Shown: positions 33,803 to 42,368 of the stretch, one piece after another
Position numbering within the stretch: the first letter of the stretch is position 1
Layout of the letters: each line of letters begins with the position of its first letter
The notes under the pieces: generated by a model
Databases searched by the model: none
What the model was told of the DNA's origin: nothing
The model's input: the letters and a program-made list of their open reading frames with translations, nothing else
Program-made: the position numbers and the translations under genes
Assembly (NCBI GenBank): GCA_947625485.1
Contig: CANQOP010000012.1
Location: 1-62,972, forward strand
Source: an uncultured Clostridia bacterium
Lineage (GTDB): Bacteria > Bacillota > Clostridia > Oscillospirales > Acutalibacteraceae
DNA length: 62,972 nucleotides
Reading direction: 5' to 3'

Positions 33803-35535
33803 TACATACTTTCAGGGCATTCGATACTGAACATATCGAGAACATTTTTGATAACTGTCTTAACGACCAGACAGAGCGTCAAACGCGCCTGCATAAGGCT
33901 TTCGTCTTCGACCTTAACCCTGCACGCGTTGTAGAACTTGTGGAAAAGAGTTGCGCTTTGTGTTACATACCGTGTAATCTTTGTCGGGTCAAAATCCTTT
34001 GCCGCCGAAATGATTTCATTACTGAACTGCGCTATATGATTAATAAGCTCACGCTCCTCGGGCTGAGTGAGCAGTCCGAGCTCGTCGTCGGTACATCTTC
34101 TCGGGGCGATTCCGTCCTTTGCGAGAGCCTTTAAAATACTGCAAATTCTTGCGTGAGCGTACTGCACATAGTAAACGGGATTCTGGTTATCCTGCTGTAC
34201 GGCGATGTCGAGGTCAAAGTCCATTTGTGTGTTTGCTTCTCGTGTGTTAAACAGAAAACGCGCGCTGTCCACGGGAACCTCGTCCAGCAGGTCTCCAAGC
34301 TGAATAGCCTTGCCCGTACGCTTGCTCATTTTTACTACCTGACCGCCGGAAACAAGCTTTACGAGCTGCATAAGCACAACATGGAACTCTTCGGCGTTGC
34401 ACCCTATGGCGTCCATAGCGCCTTTCATTCTCATAACGTGACCGTGGTGGTCGGCGCCCCATACGTCGATAAGCGTTTCAAATCCGCGCTCGAATTTATT
34501 TTTGTGATACGCAATATCCGCCGTGAAGTAGGTGGGATTGCCGTTCTGGCGGATAAGCACGTCGTCTTTGAGCTCGAGCTTGTCTATAAAATCCTGAGTT
34601 TTACCCTCTTTAAGGAGGAGCTTTGTGCATACTTCCTTGTTCTTGTACCAGATTGCGCCTTCCTTTTCGTAGGTGAGTCCCTTTTCGGTGAGCGTATCCA
34701 CGACAGACTTGACCGCTCCGCTCTCGTGAAGCTCGCTTTCAAAAAACCACTTGTCGTAATTAATTTTATACTTTTTCATATCGCTTTGCATTTTAGCGAT
34801 ATTTTTAGGAAGAGCGTATTTTACTAGAGCCTGCTTTCTCTCAGTGCTGTCAGCGTCTAATAGCCTATCGCCGAACTCATCTGCGTACGCGCGGGCGTGC
34901 TCGGTGATGTCATCGCCCTGATAGCCGTCCTCGGGAAACTCTATACCGTCCTTGTATATCTGCAAGTACCTTGCTTCGAGCGAGCAGGCAAATTTTTCAA
35001 TTTGGTTGCCCGCGTCATTTACGTAGAACTCTCTGTAAGGACAGTAGCCTGCTTTGCCGAGTACAGCCGCGAGACAGTCGCCCAGCGCGCCGCCGCGCGC
35101 GTTTCCCATATGCATAGGACCTGTCGGGTTGGCGGATACAAATTCGACCATAACCTTTTTGCCCTTGCCAAAGTCGGAGGAACCGTAGTTTTCTTTCTCC
35201 TCCTCAACGTCGCGGAGTACAGACGAGTAGAAATTGTGCGAGTAGAAAAAGTTGATAAATCCCGGACCTGCAATTTCGCACTTTTCAAAGTAAGTGCCGC
35301 TTAGATCAATATTAGCGGAAATTGCCTGCGCAATCTTTACGGGAGCGGTTCTGAAGGCTCTTGCGCCCGTCATAGCCGCATTGGTCGCAAGGTCTCCGTT
35401 TTTGCGGTCGGCTGGAGTTTCGATAACAAATTCGGGAATTTCCGCATCTATAAGGTCACCGCTTTTTATTGATTTTTCAATCGCTTTTATAACCGCATGT
35501 TTCAGCTGGTCTTTAGCTTTGTTTAATGTCTGCAT
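33802..35535 (-). CDS. argS: arginyl-tRNA synthetase
   Basis: 577 residues. The ATG at 35535 has AAAAAGGTG six bases upstream; a GTG nine bases earlier is less likely. It charges tRNA-Arg. N-terminal Arg-S tRNA-binding domain, the HIGH-type motif in SANPTGPMHMGNARGG, the KMSKS-type VKMSKRTGKAI, and the C-terminal anticodon-binding DALR domain (VQYAHARICSIL) are all present. Its start overlaps the end of the DUF1934 gene by 23 bp, the conserved ywiB-argS arrangement. A tRNA-Arg gene is also in this window. Confidence 0.97.
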   Translation of the reverse strand: MQTLNKAKDQLKHAVIKAIEKSIKSGDLIDAEIPEFVIETPADRKNGDLATNAAMTGARAFRTAPVKIAQAISANIDLSGTYFEKCEIAGPGFINFFYSHNFYSSVLRDVEEEKENYGSSDFGKGKKVMVEFVSANPTGPMHMGNARGGALGDCLAAVLGKAGYCPYREFYVNDAGNQIEKFACSLEARYLQIYKDGIEFPEDGYQGDDITEHARAYADEFGDRLLDADSTERKQALVKYALPKNIAKMQSDMKKYKINYDKWFFESELHESGAVKSVVDTLTEKGLTYEKEGAIWYKNKEVCTKLLLKEGKTQDFIDKLELKDDVLIRQNGNPTYFTADIAYHKNKFERGFETLIDVWGADHHGHVMRMKGAMDAIGCNAEEFHVVLMQLVKLVSGGQVVKMSKRTGKAIQLGDLLDEVPVDSARFLFNTREANTQMDFDLDIAVQQDNQNPVYYVQYAHARICSILKALAKDGIAPRRCTDDELGLLTQPEERELINHIAQFSNEIISAAKDFDPTKITRYVTQSATLFHKFYNACRVKVEDESLMQARLTLCLVVKTVIKNVLDMFSIECPESM

Positions 35536-35980
35536 TTGTATCACCTTTTTCTGTCACATCAATGTAAAATTCATTATTAGAAATATGTTCGTTGTTAAAA
35601 TCGAGCGAATATCGAACGTGAAGCTTGCCGCCGACAGCGCTTAAATTATTCTGAATTGTGTCCGCGAAAACGCCTATCATAAGATCGCCCATCGGCGTTC
35701 TGTAGTGGCATTGGTGACGTCTCCCTTTTTCGAGGATAAGGCGCGTCTGGCTGCCGCCGTTGCGTATGATTGTTACGCGGTCGTCTCCCTCTACCTTTAC
35801 GAGATTGTTCGATGAAATTGTCGGGTCGTCCTCGTCATACTCCTTATACCCGATAAAGCTGTGACCGTTTTCCTTGGATATGTAACTGCCGATTGTCGTA
35901 AGTTCTATCTGGTCCTTGTCATTGTCAACTTCCTGAATACCCAATACTTTTATCAGGTAGTCCTTTTTACTGTTCTCCAT
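35513..35980 (-). CDS. DUF1934 (YwiB-like) beta-barrel protein
   Basis: 155 residues. Family features: YLIKVLGIQEVDNDKDQIEL near the N-terminus, TIIRNGG, LILEKGRRHQCHYRTPMG and IQNNLSAVGGKLHVRYSLD, as in YwiB of Bacillus, a calycin-like barrel of unknown role. Found directly before argS in many Firmicutes, with overlapping ends as here. 18 bp separate it from murI, so murI-ywiB-argS is probably one leftward operon. Confidence 0.88.
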   Translation of the reverse strand: MENSKKDYLIKVLGIQEVDNDKDQIELTTIGSYISKENGHSFIGYKEYDEDDPTISSNNLVKVEGDDRVTIIRNGGSQTRLILEKGRRHQCHYRTPMGDLMIGVFADTIQNNLSAVGGKLHVRYSLDFNNEHISNNEFYIDVTEKGDTNADIKQS

Positions 35981-35998
35981 AAAATCCCCTTTAGACTG

Positions 35999-36811
35999 TT
36001 AGTAAAGCTCTATGTTAATCTGCTCAACCTTGTGGCTGACGTTTTCGCCCAGGAACACGCTTGCCACGTTTTCAAAGCCGTCGGGAGTGTCGGAAACATA
36101 AAATTCGCACTCGCCGTTTTTGTCGCTGTCGTTTAAAAGATTATTCTCATTTAGAATTTTAGCTGCATATATCGCCGTTTCCCTGCCGCTGTCGATCAGG
36201 TTGATTTCCTTGCCGATAACCGAAGCTATAGCCTCGCGTATGATAGGATAATGAGTACATCCGAGAATAACTGTGTCCACGTTCTTATCCATAATCGGAG
36301 CGAGATAACGCTCAATAGTGAGACGTGTTATCGGGTCGTTTTTGTCGATAAAGCCGTTCTCAACGAGCGGAACGAAAAGCGGGCAGTCCTGCTCGACGAC
36401 CTCGATTTGTGAATCAAAGCTATGTATTCTGTCTCTGTAGCTGTGGCTGTTGATGGTAGCGCTCGTTCCGATAACTCCGACTTTCCTGTTTTTCGTTACG
36501 CGCGCCGCCTCAAAGCAGGTGGGCGAAACAACGCCCGTGTAGGGAACAGGGAGATCGTGCGTGAGGTTGGTAGCGACTGAGCTTACAGTACCGCACGCCG
36601 CGATTATCATCTTAACTTTATGCTTTAAAAGAAATTTAGCGTCCTGAAAAGCGTATTTCTTAATAGTGTCGTTTGACCTTGTGCCGTAGGGTACACGCCC
36701 CGTGTCGCCAAAGTAAATTATATTCTCGTGAGGCAAGGTGTTCCTAAGCTCTCTTACAGCGGTAAGACCGCCGAGACCCGAGTCAAAAACACCGATAGGA
36801 GCTTTATTCAT
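35999..36811 (-). CDS. murI: glutamate racemase
   Basis: 270 residues, family length. It makes D-Glu for peptidoglycan. The motifs are intact: FDSGLGGLTAVREL, IIYFGDTGRVPYGTRS, the first catalytic Cys in IIAACGTVSS and the second in VILGCTHYPII. The alanine racemase alr, which supplies D-Ala, is also in this window 14 kb away. Confidence 0.96.
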   Translation of the reverse strand: MNKAPIGVFDSGLGGLTAVRELRNTLPHENIIYFGDTGRVPYGTRSNDTIKKYAFQDAKFLLKHKVKMIIAACGTVSSVATNLTHDLPVPYTGVVSPTCFEAARVTKNRKVGVIGTSATINSHSYRDRIHSFDSQIEVVEQDCPLFVPLVENGFIDKNDPITRLTIERYLAPIMDKNVDTVILGCTHYPIIREAIASVIGKEINLIDSGRETAIYAAKILNENNLLNDSDKNGECEFYVSDTPDGFENVASVFLGENVSHKVEQINIELY

Positions 36812-36923
36812 TGTTTTTCTCCTTTTTCGCTGGAAATTTGCTAACTTTATATGCTATACAATTTATAATAATACCATATTAAAGACCTTCTTTCAAGCAG
36901 TTTATTTTAAAGTAAAAACAAAA

Positions 36924-36953
36924 TTGACAAAAACGCAGTTTATAATGTATAAT
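36924..36953 (+). promoter_or_regulatory. promoter of the Lys-rich unknown gene
   Basis: TTGACA (36924-36929) with 18-bp spacer to TATAAT (36948-36953), 30 bp before the gene. Confidence 0.75.
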
Positions 36954-36983
36954 ACATACATTCACGAATAAAGGAATGATACT

Positions 36984-37781
36984 ATGGATATTAAGGTTGC
37001 ATTTAAAAGCATTTCAGATAGGGTCGAAGCTGCGCTCAGTCCGCAGGGCTTTGTAAAGCAGAAGATAAGCGGAAGCGATAATGAAATGGTCGCTCTGTTT
37101 ACCTCAGACTCAAACGCCTACTCTGTCGTATATTTTATTGATAAAATGCATATGGTTATGCGCCATTGCGCAATGACCGAGGACGGTCCCGACAACGATT
37201 GGAAGGTTCTGGCGACGTGGATGTTCGACCCTGAGTCAGATACTCAAAAGGAAGCGGACTCTATTGCCAACGACTTCGTTGATAACTGCAGCGGCGCTGT
37301 TGCCGCAAAGCGTATGAAGGCTACTAAGAAGAAAAAGAAGAAGGGCGAAGATGAGGGAAATGCCGACCCGCTGTTTCTTGCAAAGCGTTTTGTTGCTATT
37401 TTCCCGGAGCTTAAGAACGAAATTAATACCGAGCAGGACTGCTACTATCCGTTCAGAGGAGTTACATTTACGCGCGCGTCTATCGTTCCTAAAGTTGAAG
37501 CACTTCTTAAACAGGGCAGTAAAAAGGAAATTGAAAAGCTCGGAGTTCTCCTTAGCACTCAGTACGCTAACGGCGACGCCGATACTCGTTCTATTATCAC
37601 TATCGTTATTCTTAACAGCGTTCCGATGGAAAAGCGAGAGGATATTAACGTGTATTTATCGGACGACCTAAAAAAAGCTTGGAAAGCTGCGATGAAATAT
37701 AAGGGCAGAAAGGTTAAACCCGAAAAGCCTAAGAAAAAGAAGAAGTCTATGGCAGAACGTCTTCAGGCTCAGCAAAGATAA
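36984..37781 (+). CDS. unrecognised cytoplasmic protein with Lys-rich segments
   Basis: 265 residues. It has no signal peptide or membrane helix. An N-terminal alpha/beta domain (about 1-110, with YSVVYFIDKMHMVMRHC) is joined by a poly-Lys linker (ATKKKKKKGEDE) to a helical domain (about 125-230), and the end is again Lys-rich (KPEKPKKKKKSMAERLQAQQ). The basic tails suggest contact with nucleic acid or ribosomes. It has its own strong promoter and lies just before the rpmG-secE-nusG operon, but that has a separate promoter. I do not recognise the family. Confidence 0.75.
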   Translation: MDIKVAFKSISDRVEAALSPQGFVKQKISGSDNEMVALFTSDSNAYSVVYFIDKMHMVMRHCAMTEDGPDNDWKVLATWMFDPESDTQKEADSIANDFVDNCSGAVAAKRMKATKKKKKKGEDEGNADPLFLAKRFVAIFPELKNEINTEQDCYYPFRGVTFTRASIVPKVEALLKQGSKKEIEKLGVLLSTQYANGDADTRSIITIVILNSVPMEKREDINVYLSDDLKKAWKAAMKYKGRKVKPEKPKKKKKSMAERLQAQQR

Positions 37782-37861
37782 TAAATTGAATAATCCCGAT
37801 TTAATTACTTTAATATTAATGTAATATTTAGAAATATTTCTCAAAAAATATCGAAAAATGC

Positions 37862-37890
37862 TTGACTCATACCGAGGTTTGTGCTAAAAT
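37862..37890 (+). promoter_or_regulatory. promoter of the rpmG-secE-nusG-rplKA operon
   Basis: TTGACT (37862-37867), 17-bp spacer, TAAAAT (37885-37890), 87 bp before rpmG. Confidence 0.7.
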
Positions 37891-37976
37891 AGCCTTACCT
37901 CGTGTATGGGGCTTTATTTTTTGTGCCCTTTTGAGGGAGGCTAAAATTATTCCGAAATTCAACGGGAGGTGCCGTA

Positions 37977-38126
37977 ATGAGAGTTAAAATCACTTTAGCT
38001 TGTACAGAATGCAAACAGCGTAATTACAACACAATGAAGAACAAGAAGAACAGTCCTGACAGACTTGAGATGAACAAGTACTGCCGCTTCTGTAGAAAGC
38101 ACACTCTTCACAAAGAGACGAAATAA
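37977..38126 (+). CDS. rpmG: 50S ribosomal protein L33
   Basis: 49 residues: [17 protein letters not shown] at the start and [18 protein letters not shown] at the end. Two CxxC pairs make it the zinc-binding (C+) form. ATG 37977 follows a GGGAGGT site. Standard order rpmG-secE-nusG; starts the ribosomal/secretion operon. No zinc-free paralogue is in this window. Confidence 0.97.
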   Translation: MRVKITLACTECKQRNYNTMKNKKNSPDRLEMNKYCRFCRKHTLHKETK

Positions 38127-38139
38127 CGGAGGTACTGAT

Positions 38140-38394
38140 ATGGCTGACAAGAAAGCAACCGCTAAAGCTGCCAAGAAAGCGAACAAGAAGCCTAATGTCT
38201 TTAAGAGAGCTTGGAGTTACCTTCGTGAGTGCAAGGGCGAGATAAAAAAAATTACTTGGACTCACCCAAAGACTGCGACGAGAAACTTCTTTGTTGTTCT
38301 GGTAGTTATCATTGTTGCCGGCTTATTCATCTTCGGTCTTGACAGAGGTCTTTTCGCTCTGCTTGGACTTGTTATGAACACTCCGACAACCTAA
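38140..38394 (+). CDS. secE: preprotein translocase subunit SecE
   Basis: 84 residues. Short basic N-terminus (ADKKATAKAAKKANKKP), the amphipathic YLRECKGEIKKITWTHPK segment that is the conserved SecE motif, and a single membrane helix (FFVVLVVIIVAGLFIFGLD). Part of the SecYEG channel. It follows rpmG by 13 bp with an AACGGAGG site and precedes nusG, the universal order. Confidence 0.97.
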   Translation: MADKKATAKAAKKANKKPNVFKRAWSYLRECKGEIKKITWTHPKTATRNFFVVLVVIIVAGLFIFGLDRGLFALLGLVMNTPTT

Positions 38395-38436
38395 ACCCGT
38401 CTTTAACCACTTGATTTTACGAAAGGACGAATACAA

Positions 38437-38964
38437 ATGGCAGACGGAACAATGAGATGGTATGTTGTTCATACCTACTCCGGCTATGAGAATAAAGTAG
38501 CCAACGACCTGATGACCACGGTCGAAAACCGCGGTATGCAGGATATGATTGCAGAGGTCAAGGTTCCCACCGAAACCGTAACCGAGACGACTGACGGCAA
38601 AACCAAAGAGGTTGAGCATAAGATTTTTCCGAGTTATGTTTTCGTTAAAATGATTTACACCGACGAAACCTGGTATGTAGTGCGTAATATTCGCGGCTGT
38701 ACGGGGTTTGTCGGACCGTCATCAAAGCCTGTTCCCCTCACGGACGAAGAGGTTTACAGACTGGGAGTTGAAACTCGCGTAGTTGAAGTAAATTACAAGG
38801 TCGGCGATATGGTTCGCATTATCGACGGTCCGTTGGAGGACTTTGTCGGTGAGGTAGAGGAGCTTGACGCCGATAAGAATTACGTCCGCGTAATTGTATC
38901 TATGTTCGGACGTGAGACCCCGGTGGAGCTTGAGCTTGGTCAGGCTGAGCCGGCAGACGATTAA
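38437..38964 (+). CDS. nusG: transcription antitermination factor NusG
   Basis: 175 residues. It binds RNA polymerase and couples it to ribosomes or Rho. NGN domain starts RWYVVHTYSGYENKVAND; the KOW motif is YKVGDMVRIIDGPLEDFVGEV near 117-137, and the end is acidic. Typical length. Lies between secE and rplK as in most bacteria. Confidence 0.97.
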   Translation: MADGTMRWYVVHTYSGYENKVANDLMTTVENRGMQDMIAEVKVPTETVTETTDGKTKEVEHKIFPSYVFVKMIYTDETWYVVRNIRGCTGFVGPSSKPVPLTDEEVYRLGVETRVVEVNYKVGDMVRIIDGPLEDFVGEVEELDADKNYVRVIVSMFGRETPVELELGQAEPADD

Positions 38965-39010
38965 TATTAGGCTTTTTGCTTTAATATTTGGGAGCGGTTT
39001 TACGTTCCCT

Positions 39011-39049
39011 GTGGGAGGGACTCCACTAAATGGTCCCGCAAGTTACCAC
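39011..39049 (+). promoter_or_regulatory. L1-type leader motif before rplK
   Basis: GTGGGAGGG (39011-39019) and ACCAC (39045-39049) flank a hairpin-capable segment eight bases before the GGAGG site of rplK. The same GTGGGAGG ... ACCAC frame recurs before rplA. Such sites mimic the rRNA target of L1 and can mediate feedback control. Confidence 0.55.
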
Positions 39050-39071
39050 GAATTTTGGAGGTGCAAACACA

Positions 39072-39497
39072 ATGGCTCAAAAGGTAGTTGGCTTAATTAA
39101 GCTGCAAATACCTGCCGGAAAAGCTACTCCGGCACCACCTGTTGGACCGGCACTCGGTCAGCACGGTGTTAATATCGTTGCGTTCACAAAGGATTTTAAC
39201 GAGCGCACAAAGAATGACGCAGGTCTTATTATTCCTGTAGTTATCACAGTTTACGCAGACCGTTCTTTCACATTTGTCACAAAGACTCCGCCTGCTGCTG
39301 TACTCATTAAGAAGGCGTGCGGAATCGACAGCGGTTCCGGCGTACCCAACAAACAGAAGGTTGCAAAGATTACCCGTGAACAGGTTCAGAAAATTGCTGA
39401 GACAAAGATGCCTGACCTTAATGCCGGAAGCATTGAAACCGCTATGAGTATGATTGCCGGTACAGCAAGAAGTATGGGCATCGAAGTAGTAGACTAA
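39072..39497 (+). CDS. rplK: 50S ribosomal protein L11
   Basis: 141 residues from ATG 39072, which has GGAGGTG correctly spaced; the frame runs open upstream through the leader. Typical L11: [27 protein letters not shown] and the C-terminal rRNA-binding [21 protein letters not shown]. Forms the GTPase-associated centre. Its leader and that of rplA share a motif. Confidence 0.98.
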   Translation: MAQKVVGLIKLQIPAGKATPAPPVGPALGQHGVNIVAFTKDFNERTKNDAGLIIPVVITVYADRSFTFVTKTPPAAVLIKKACGIDSGSGVPNKQKVAKITREQVQKIAETKMPDLNAGSIETAMSMIAGTARSMGIEVVD

Positions 39498-39507
39498 TTT
39501 TATCCGG

Positions 39508-39532
39508 GTGGGAGGATTTTCCGCTTGACCAC
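39508..39532 (+). promoter_or_regulatory. L1-type leader motif before rplA
   Basis: GTGGGAGGA (39508-39516) and ACCAC (39528-39532), 20 bp before the rplA start and 11 bp after the rplK stop. It is the compact twin of the motif before rplK. Confidence 0.55.
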
Positions 39533-39552
39533 CTAATTATGGAGGAATACTG

Positions 39553-40248
39553 ATGAAACACGGTAAGAAATATGTCGAGAGTTCTAAACTTATCGACAGA
39601 ACAAAATTATATGATATTGACGAGGCTATCGGAACTGTCGTTAAGACTGCCAAAGCTAAGTTTGACGAGACAATCGAGCTTCACGTAAGACTCGGTGTTG
39701 ACGGTCGTCACGCTGACCAGCAGGTCAGAGGCGCTATCGTGCTCCCTAACGGCACAGGCAAGAGCGTAAAGGTTCTCGCTATCTGCAAGGGCGCTAACGA
39801 AGACCTTGCTAAGGAGGCGGGAGCAGATTACGTAGGCGCTGAGGATATGGCTCAGAAAATTCAGACAGAGAACTGGATGGATTTTGACGTGCTTGTTACT
39901 ACCCCTGATTGTATGGGTATTGTAGGTCGTCTCGGTAAGATTCTCGGACCACGCGGTCTTATGCCTAACCCGAAGGCAGGCACAGTTACTCCTGATATTG
40001 CGCGTGCGATTAAGGAGGCTAAGGCGGGTAAAATTGAGTACCGTCTTGATAAAACAAACATCATTCACTGCCCGATTGGCAAAGCAAGCTTCGGCGCCGA
40101 GAAGCTCCAGCAGAACTTTGACGCTCTTATGGACGCTATCATCAAGGCAAAGCCGTCTGCTGCCAAAGGTCAGTATATCAAATCCTGCGCTGTAACATCT
40201 ACAATGGGTCCTTCCGTAAGAATCAGCCCTGCAAAGTTCAGCGTTTAA
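39553..40248 (+). CDS. rplA: 50S ribosomal protein L1
   Basis: 231 residues, family length. L1 core: [45 protein letters not shown] and the C-terminal [19 protein letters not shown]. Binds the L1 stalk of 23S rRNA and probably its own mRNA. Ends the rplKA pair before the L10 leader. Confidence 0.98.
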   Translation: MKHGKKYVESSKLIDRTKLYDIDEAIGTVVKTAKAKFDETIELHVRLGVDGRHADQQVRGAIVLPNGTGKSVKVLAICKGANEDLAKEAGADYVGAEDMAQKIQTENWMDFDVLVTTPDCMGIVGRLGKILGPRGLMPNPKAGTVTPDIARAIKEAKAGKIEYRLDKTNIIHCPIGKASFGAEKLQQNFDALMDAIIKAKPSAAKGQYIKSCAVTSTMGPSVRISPAKFSV

Positions 40249-40319
40249 TAGGGATTTACAACTTAATATAGTACACTTCGGTGTAATATAAATCGCTGTT
40301 CTAAAGACAGCAGGTGCTA

Positions 40320-40450
40320 AGAAAAGCCGAGACCTCGAGCCTTAAAATAGCGACCGACGACAACTAATTTGCGTAGCAGTCTTGACTGCGGAACAAATTC
40401 GGGGAGTTGAAGCTATTTTAAGAGGAGCGAGAGGTAACGAGGCTAGACAG
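40320..40450 (+). repeat. 131-bp palindromic element, copy 1
   Basis: Begins with AGAAAAGCCG. Internal complementary pairs are nested: CTTAAAATAGC/GCTATTTTAAG, CAACT/AGTTG, AATTTG/CAAATT and the apical GCAGTC-TT-GACTGC, with an outer GCC ... ACCTC / GAGGT ... GGC pairing. The whole unit can fold into one long hairpin. It lies inside the L10 leader loop. Confidence 0.9.
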
Positions 40451-40581
40451 AGAAAAGCCGAGACCTCGAGCCTTAAAATAGCGACCGACGACAACTAATT
40501 TGCGTAGCAGTCTTGACTGCGGAACAAATTCGGGGAGTTGAAGCTATTTTAAGAGGAGCGAGAGGTAACGAGGCTAGACAG
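40451..40581 (+). repeat. 131-bp palindromic element, copy 2
   Basis: Identical to copy 1 at every position I compared and directly adjacent. A third AGAAAAGCCG (40582-40591) follows, so the two copies are bordered by a 10-bp direct repeat, after which normal leader sequence resumes. Perfect identity implies recent duplication or conversion. Confidence 0.9.
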
Positions 40582-40664
40582 AGAAAAGCCGCGAATCTCT
40601 GAGCTTTTAAGCGTAAAACCGATTGGTTGCCTGCCGAGGAAGATGCATTTAATTGTATTTTATG

Positions 40665-40699
40665 AATCTCCTCGTATAACTGCGGGGAGATTGTTTTTT
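40665..40699 (+). terminator. rplJL leader attenuator terminator
   Basis: AATCTCC (40665-40671) pairs with GGAGATT (40686-40692), with an inner CG pairing, followed by GTTTTTTG. It stands 50 bp before the rplJ start, as expected for an L10-controlled attenuator. Confidence 0.75.
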
Positions 40700-40751
40700 G
40701 AACAACGATAAATATCCTGAAAGGGAGAAAAATTTATCGGAGGTGAATATT

Positions 40752-41354
40752 TTGCCAAGTCAGAGCGTTTTAGAGGCTAAGCAGGCTGTTGTTGCCGAGC
40801 TTTCCGAGAGACTCAAGGGCTCCGTGATGGGTGTGTTGGTAAGCTACAAGGGTATCAACGTAGAGGACGACACAAAGCTCCGTAAGGAACTTCGTGAAGC
40901 CAACGTTAAGTACACAGTAGTTAAGAATACACTTCTTAAGCGCGCAACCGCTGAGGCAGGTCTTTCTGATATGGATTCCGTATTAGAGGGTACTACGGCT
41001 CTCGCAACAAGCGACGACGATTATACTGCTGCCGCAAGAATTCTTGCGGACTTCGCTAAGAAGAACGACTACTTCGAGATTAAGTCCGGTTATATGGACG
41101 GTGAGGTTATCAGTTTAGAGAAAATTGATCAGCTCGCTAAGCTGCCGACAAGAGAGGTTCTTCTTGCAAACGTACTCGGTGCATTCCAGGCTCCTATCGC
41201 ATCTTTTGCCCGTGCCGTTCAGGCCATTGTTGACAAAGGCGGCGTAGAGAACTGTGTAACCGCTGAGAAGGAAGAGGCTGTTGCTGAGGAAACAACCGCT
41301 GACGCTGCTCCTGCTGAGGATACTCCGGCAGAAGAGGCTAAGACCGAGGAATAA
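40752..41354 (+). CDS. rplJ: 50S ribosomal protein L10
   Basis: 200 residues from TTG 40752, with GGAGGTG (40739-40745) six bases upstream; open frame before this lies in the leader. L10 core: LEAKQAVVAELSERLKGSVMG, LVSYKGINVEDDTKLRKEL and YTVVKNTLLKRA. The C-terminal tail beyond ~175 is unusually long and acidic (EEAVAEETTADAAPAEDTP). It anchors L7/L12 and feeds back on its leader. Confidence 0.95.
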   Translation: MPSQSVLEAKQAVVAELSERLKGSVMGVLVSYKGINVEDDTKLRKELREANVKYTVVKNTLLKRATAEAGLSDMDSVLEGTTALATSDDDYTAAARILADFAKKNDYFEIKSGYMDGEVISLEKIDQLAKLPTREVLLANVLGAFQAPIASFARAVQAIVDKGGVENCVTAEKEEAVAEETTADAAPAEDTPAEEAKTEE

Positions 41355-41416
41355 TCCTCACGCTGTTTTAACAGTATCATTATTAAAAAATATTACTTAA
41401 TATGGAGGTAAATAAA

Positions 41417-41794
41417 ATGGCATCTGAGAAGATTACTGCTATTATCGAAGAATTAAAGACACTCACAGTTTTAGAGCTTTCTGATCTCGTTCACGCTGTA
41501 GAGGAAGAGTTTGGTGTATCTGCTGCTGCGGCTGTTGCTGTTGCAGGTCCTGTTGCAGGCGGTGAGGCTGCTGCAGAGGAGAAGAGCGAGTTTGATGTAG
41601 AGCTCAAGAGCGCCGGTGCAAACAAGATTGCCGTTATCAAGGCTGTTCGTGAGATCACAGGTCTCGGACTTAAGGAAGCTAAGGCTCTCGTTGACGGTGC
41701 TCCTAAGACAGTTAAGGAAGCTGTTTCAAAGGACGACGCTGAGGAAATGAAGTCCAAGCTTGAGGCTGCAGGCGCAGAGGTAGAGCTTAAGTAA
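41417..41794 (+). CDS. rplL: 50S ribosomal protein L7/L12
   Basis: 125 residues from ATG 41417 (GGAGGT at 41404-41409). Dimerising N-terminus ([20 protein letters not shown]), Ala-rich hinge ([20 protein letters not shown]) and factor-binding C-terminal domain with [19 protein letters not shown]. 62 bp after rplJ; a strong terminator follows. Confidence 0.98.
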   Translation: MASEKITAIIEELKTLTVLELSDLVHAVEEEFGVSAAAAVAVAGPVAGGEAAAEEKSEFDVELKSAGANKIAVIKAVREITGLGLKEAKALVDGAPKTVKEAVSKDDAEEMKSKLEAAGAEVELK

Positions 41795-41814
41795 TTAAAC
41801 TCAAGATTTAAAGA

Positions 41815-41837
41815 GGCAGGGAAACCTGCCTTTTTTT
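41815..41837 (+). terminator. rplJL terminator
   Basis: GGCAGG-GAAA-CCTGCC followed by seven T. Confidence 0.92.
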
Positions 41838-42142
41838 ATTAGTTTTACAGCTTTTATTAAAGAGCCGTTAGGTATAGTGGTAAAAAATTTATTTATAAAA
41901 TTTTTTGATAGTAATTAAAGATTGGAATTTTTTACCATTATCATAAAATTTGTGTAAGTAACCGATATAATAAATCTAAAATATTTACAAAGAATATTCT
42001 GTATAAGATAAGTCGCCGAAACAGAGCTTTTTATCTTTTTTAAAAATTAAATAACTTTATTTAGCAAATATAAAATTGTATAAAATTTCTCTGCCGACGT
42101 ATCATAAAGACAAGGGATAAGTTTTGAATTAACGGTGATGAT
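41838..42142. other. 305-bp gap with a widely spaced inverted repeat
   Basis: ATAGTGGTAAAAAATT at 41874-41889 is complementary to AATTTTTTACCATTAT at 41926-41941 (15 of 16). The 36 bases between are A+T-rich. No gene or RNA family is recognised. It could be a paired operator or a long hairpin. Confidence 0.5.
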
Positions 42143-42352
42143 ATGAAATATAAGGATCTCACGCAGCTGATAAGCGACAGTTCAAGCTCGCGGCGCTTTT
42201 TTCTATCCCTGCCCGTAGAGATGCAGCTTTCGCTCCACAGCCGCAACGACAGCGTTCACACCGCTGAGGAACTGAGGGAAATGGTTCACAGCATAAACCG
42301 CGAAAAACACTATCTGGATTTATCACAGAATCCGTTCAGTTTCCTTAACTGA
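42143..42352 (+). CDS. small conserved-looking protein, unknown
   Basis: 69 residues, ATG 42143 with GGTGAT upstream. Soluble, helical, with a Ser-rich start (ISDSSSSRRFFLSLP) and a helix AEELREMVHSINREKHYLDL. No known motif. It precedes a strong hairpin and another tiny gene; all three might be one unit. Coding status is supported by the ribosome site and balanced composition only. Confidence 0.5.
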   Translation: MKYKDLTQLISDSSSSRRFFLSLPVEMQLSLHSRNDSVHTAEELREMVHSINREKHYLDLSQNPFSFLN

Positions 42353-42368
42353 GAACGCATAAAAAATC

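Larger units (their letters stand above)
40300..40699 (+). ncRNA. L10 leader RNA (rplJL attenuator) with an inserted repeat
   Basis: The L10-binding kink-turn core is recognisable: AAAGACAGCAGGTGC at 40303-40317 pairs with TGCCTGCCGAGG at 40628-40639 (GCAGG with CCTGC). It is followed by a terminator hairpin. In Firmicutes L10-L12 bind this RNA and control rplJL. The loop, normally a few dozen bases, here holds 262 bases of tandem repeat (40320-40581). Confidence 0.75.
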
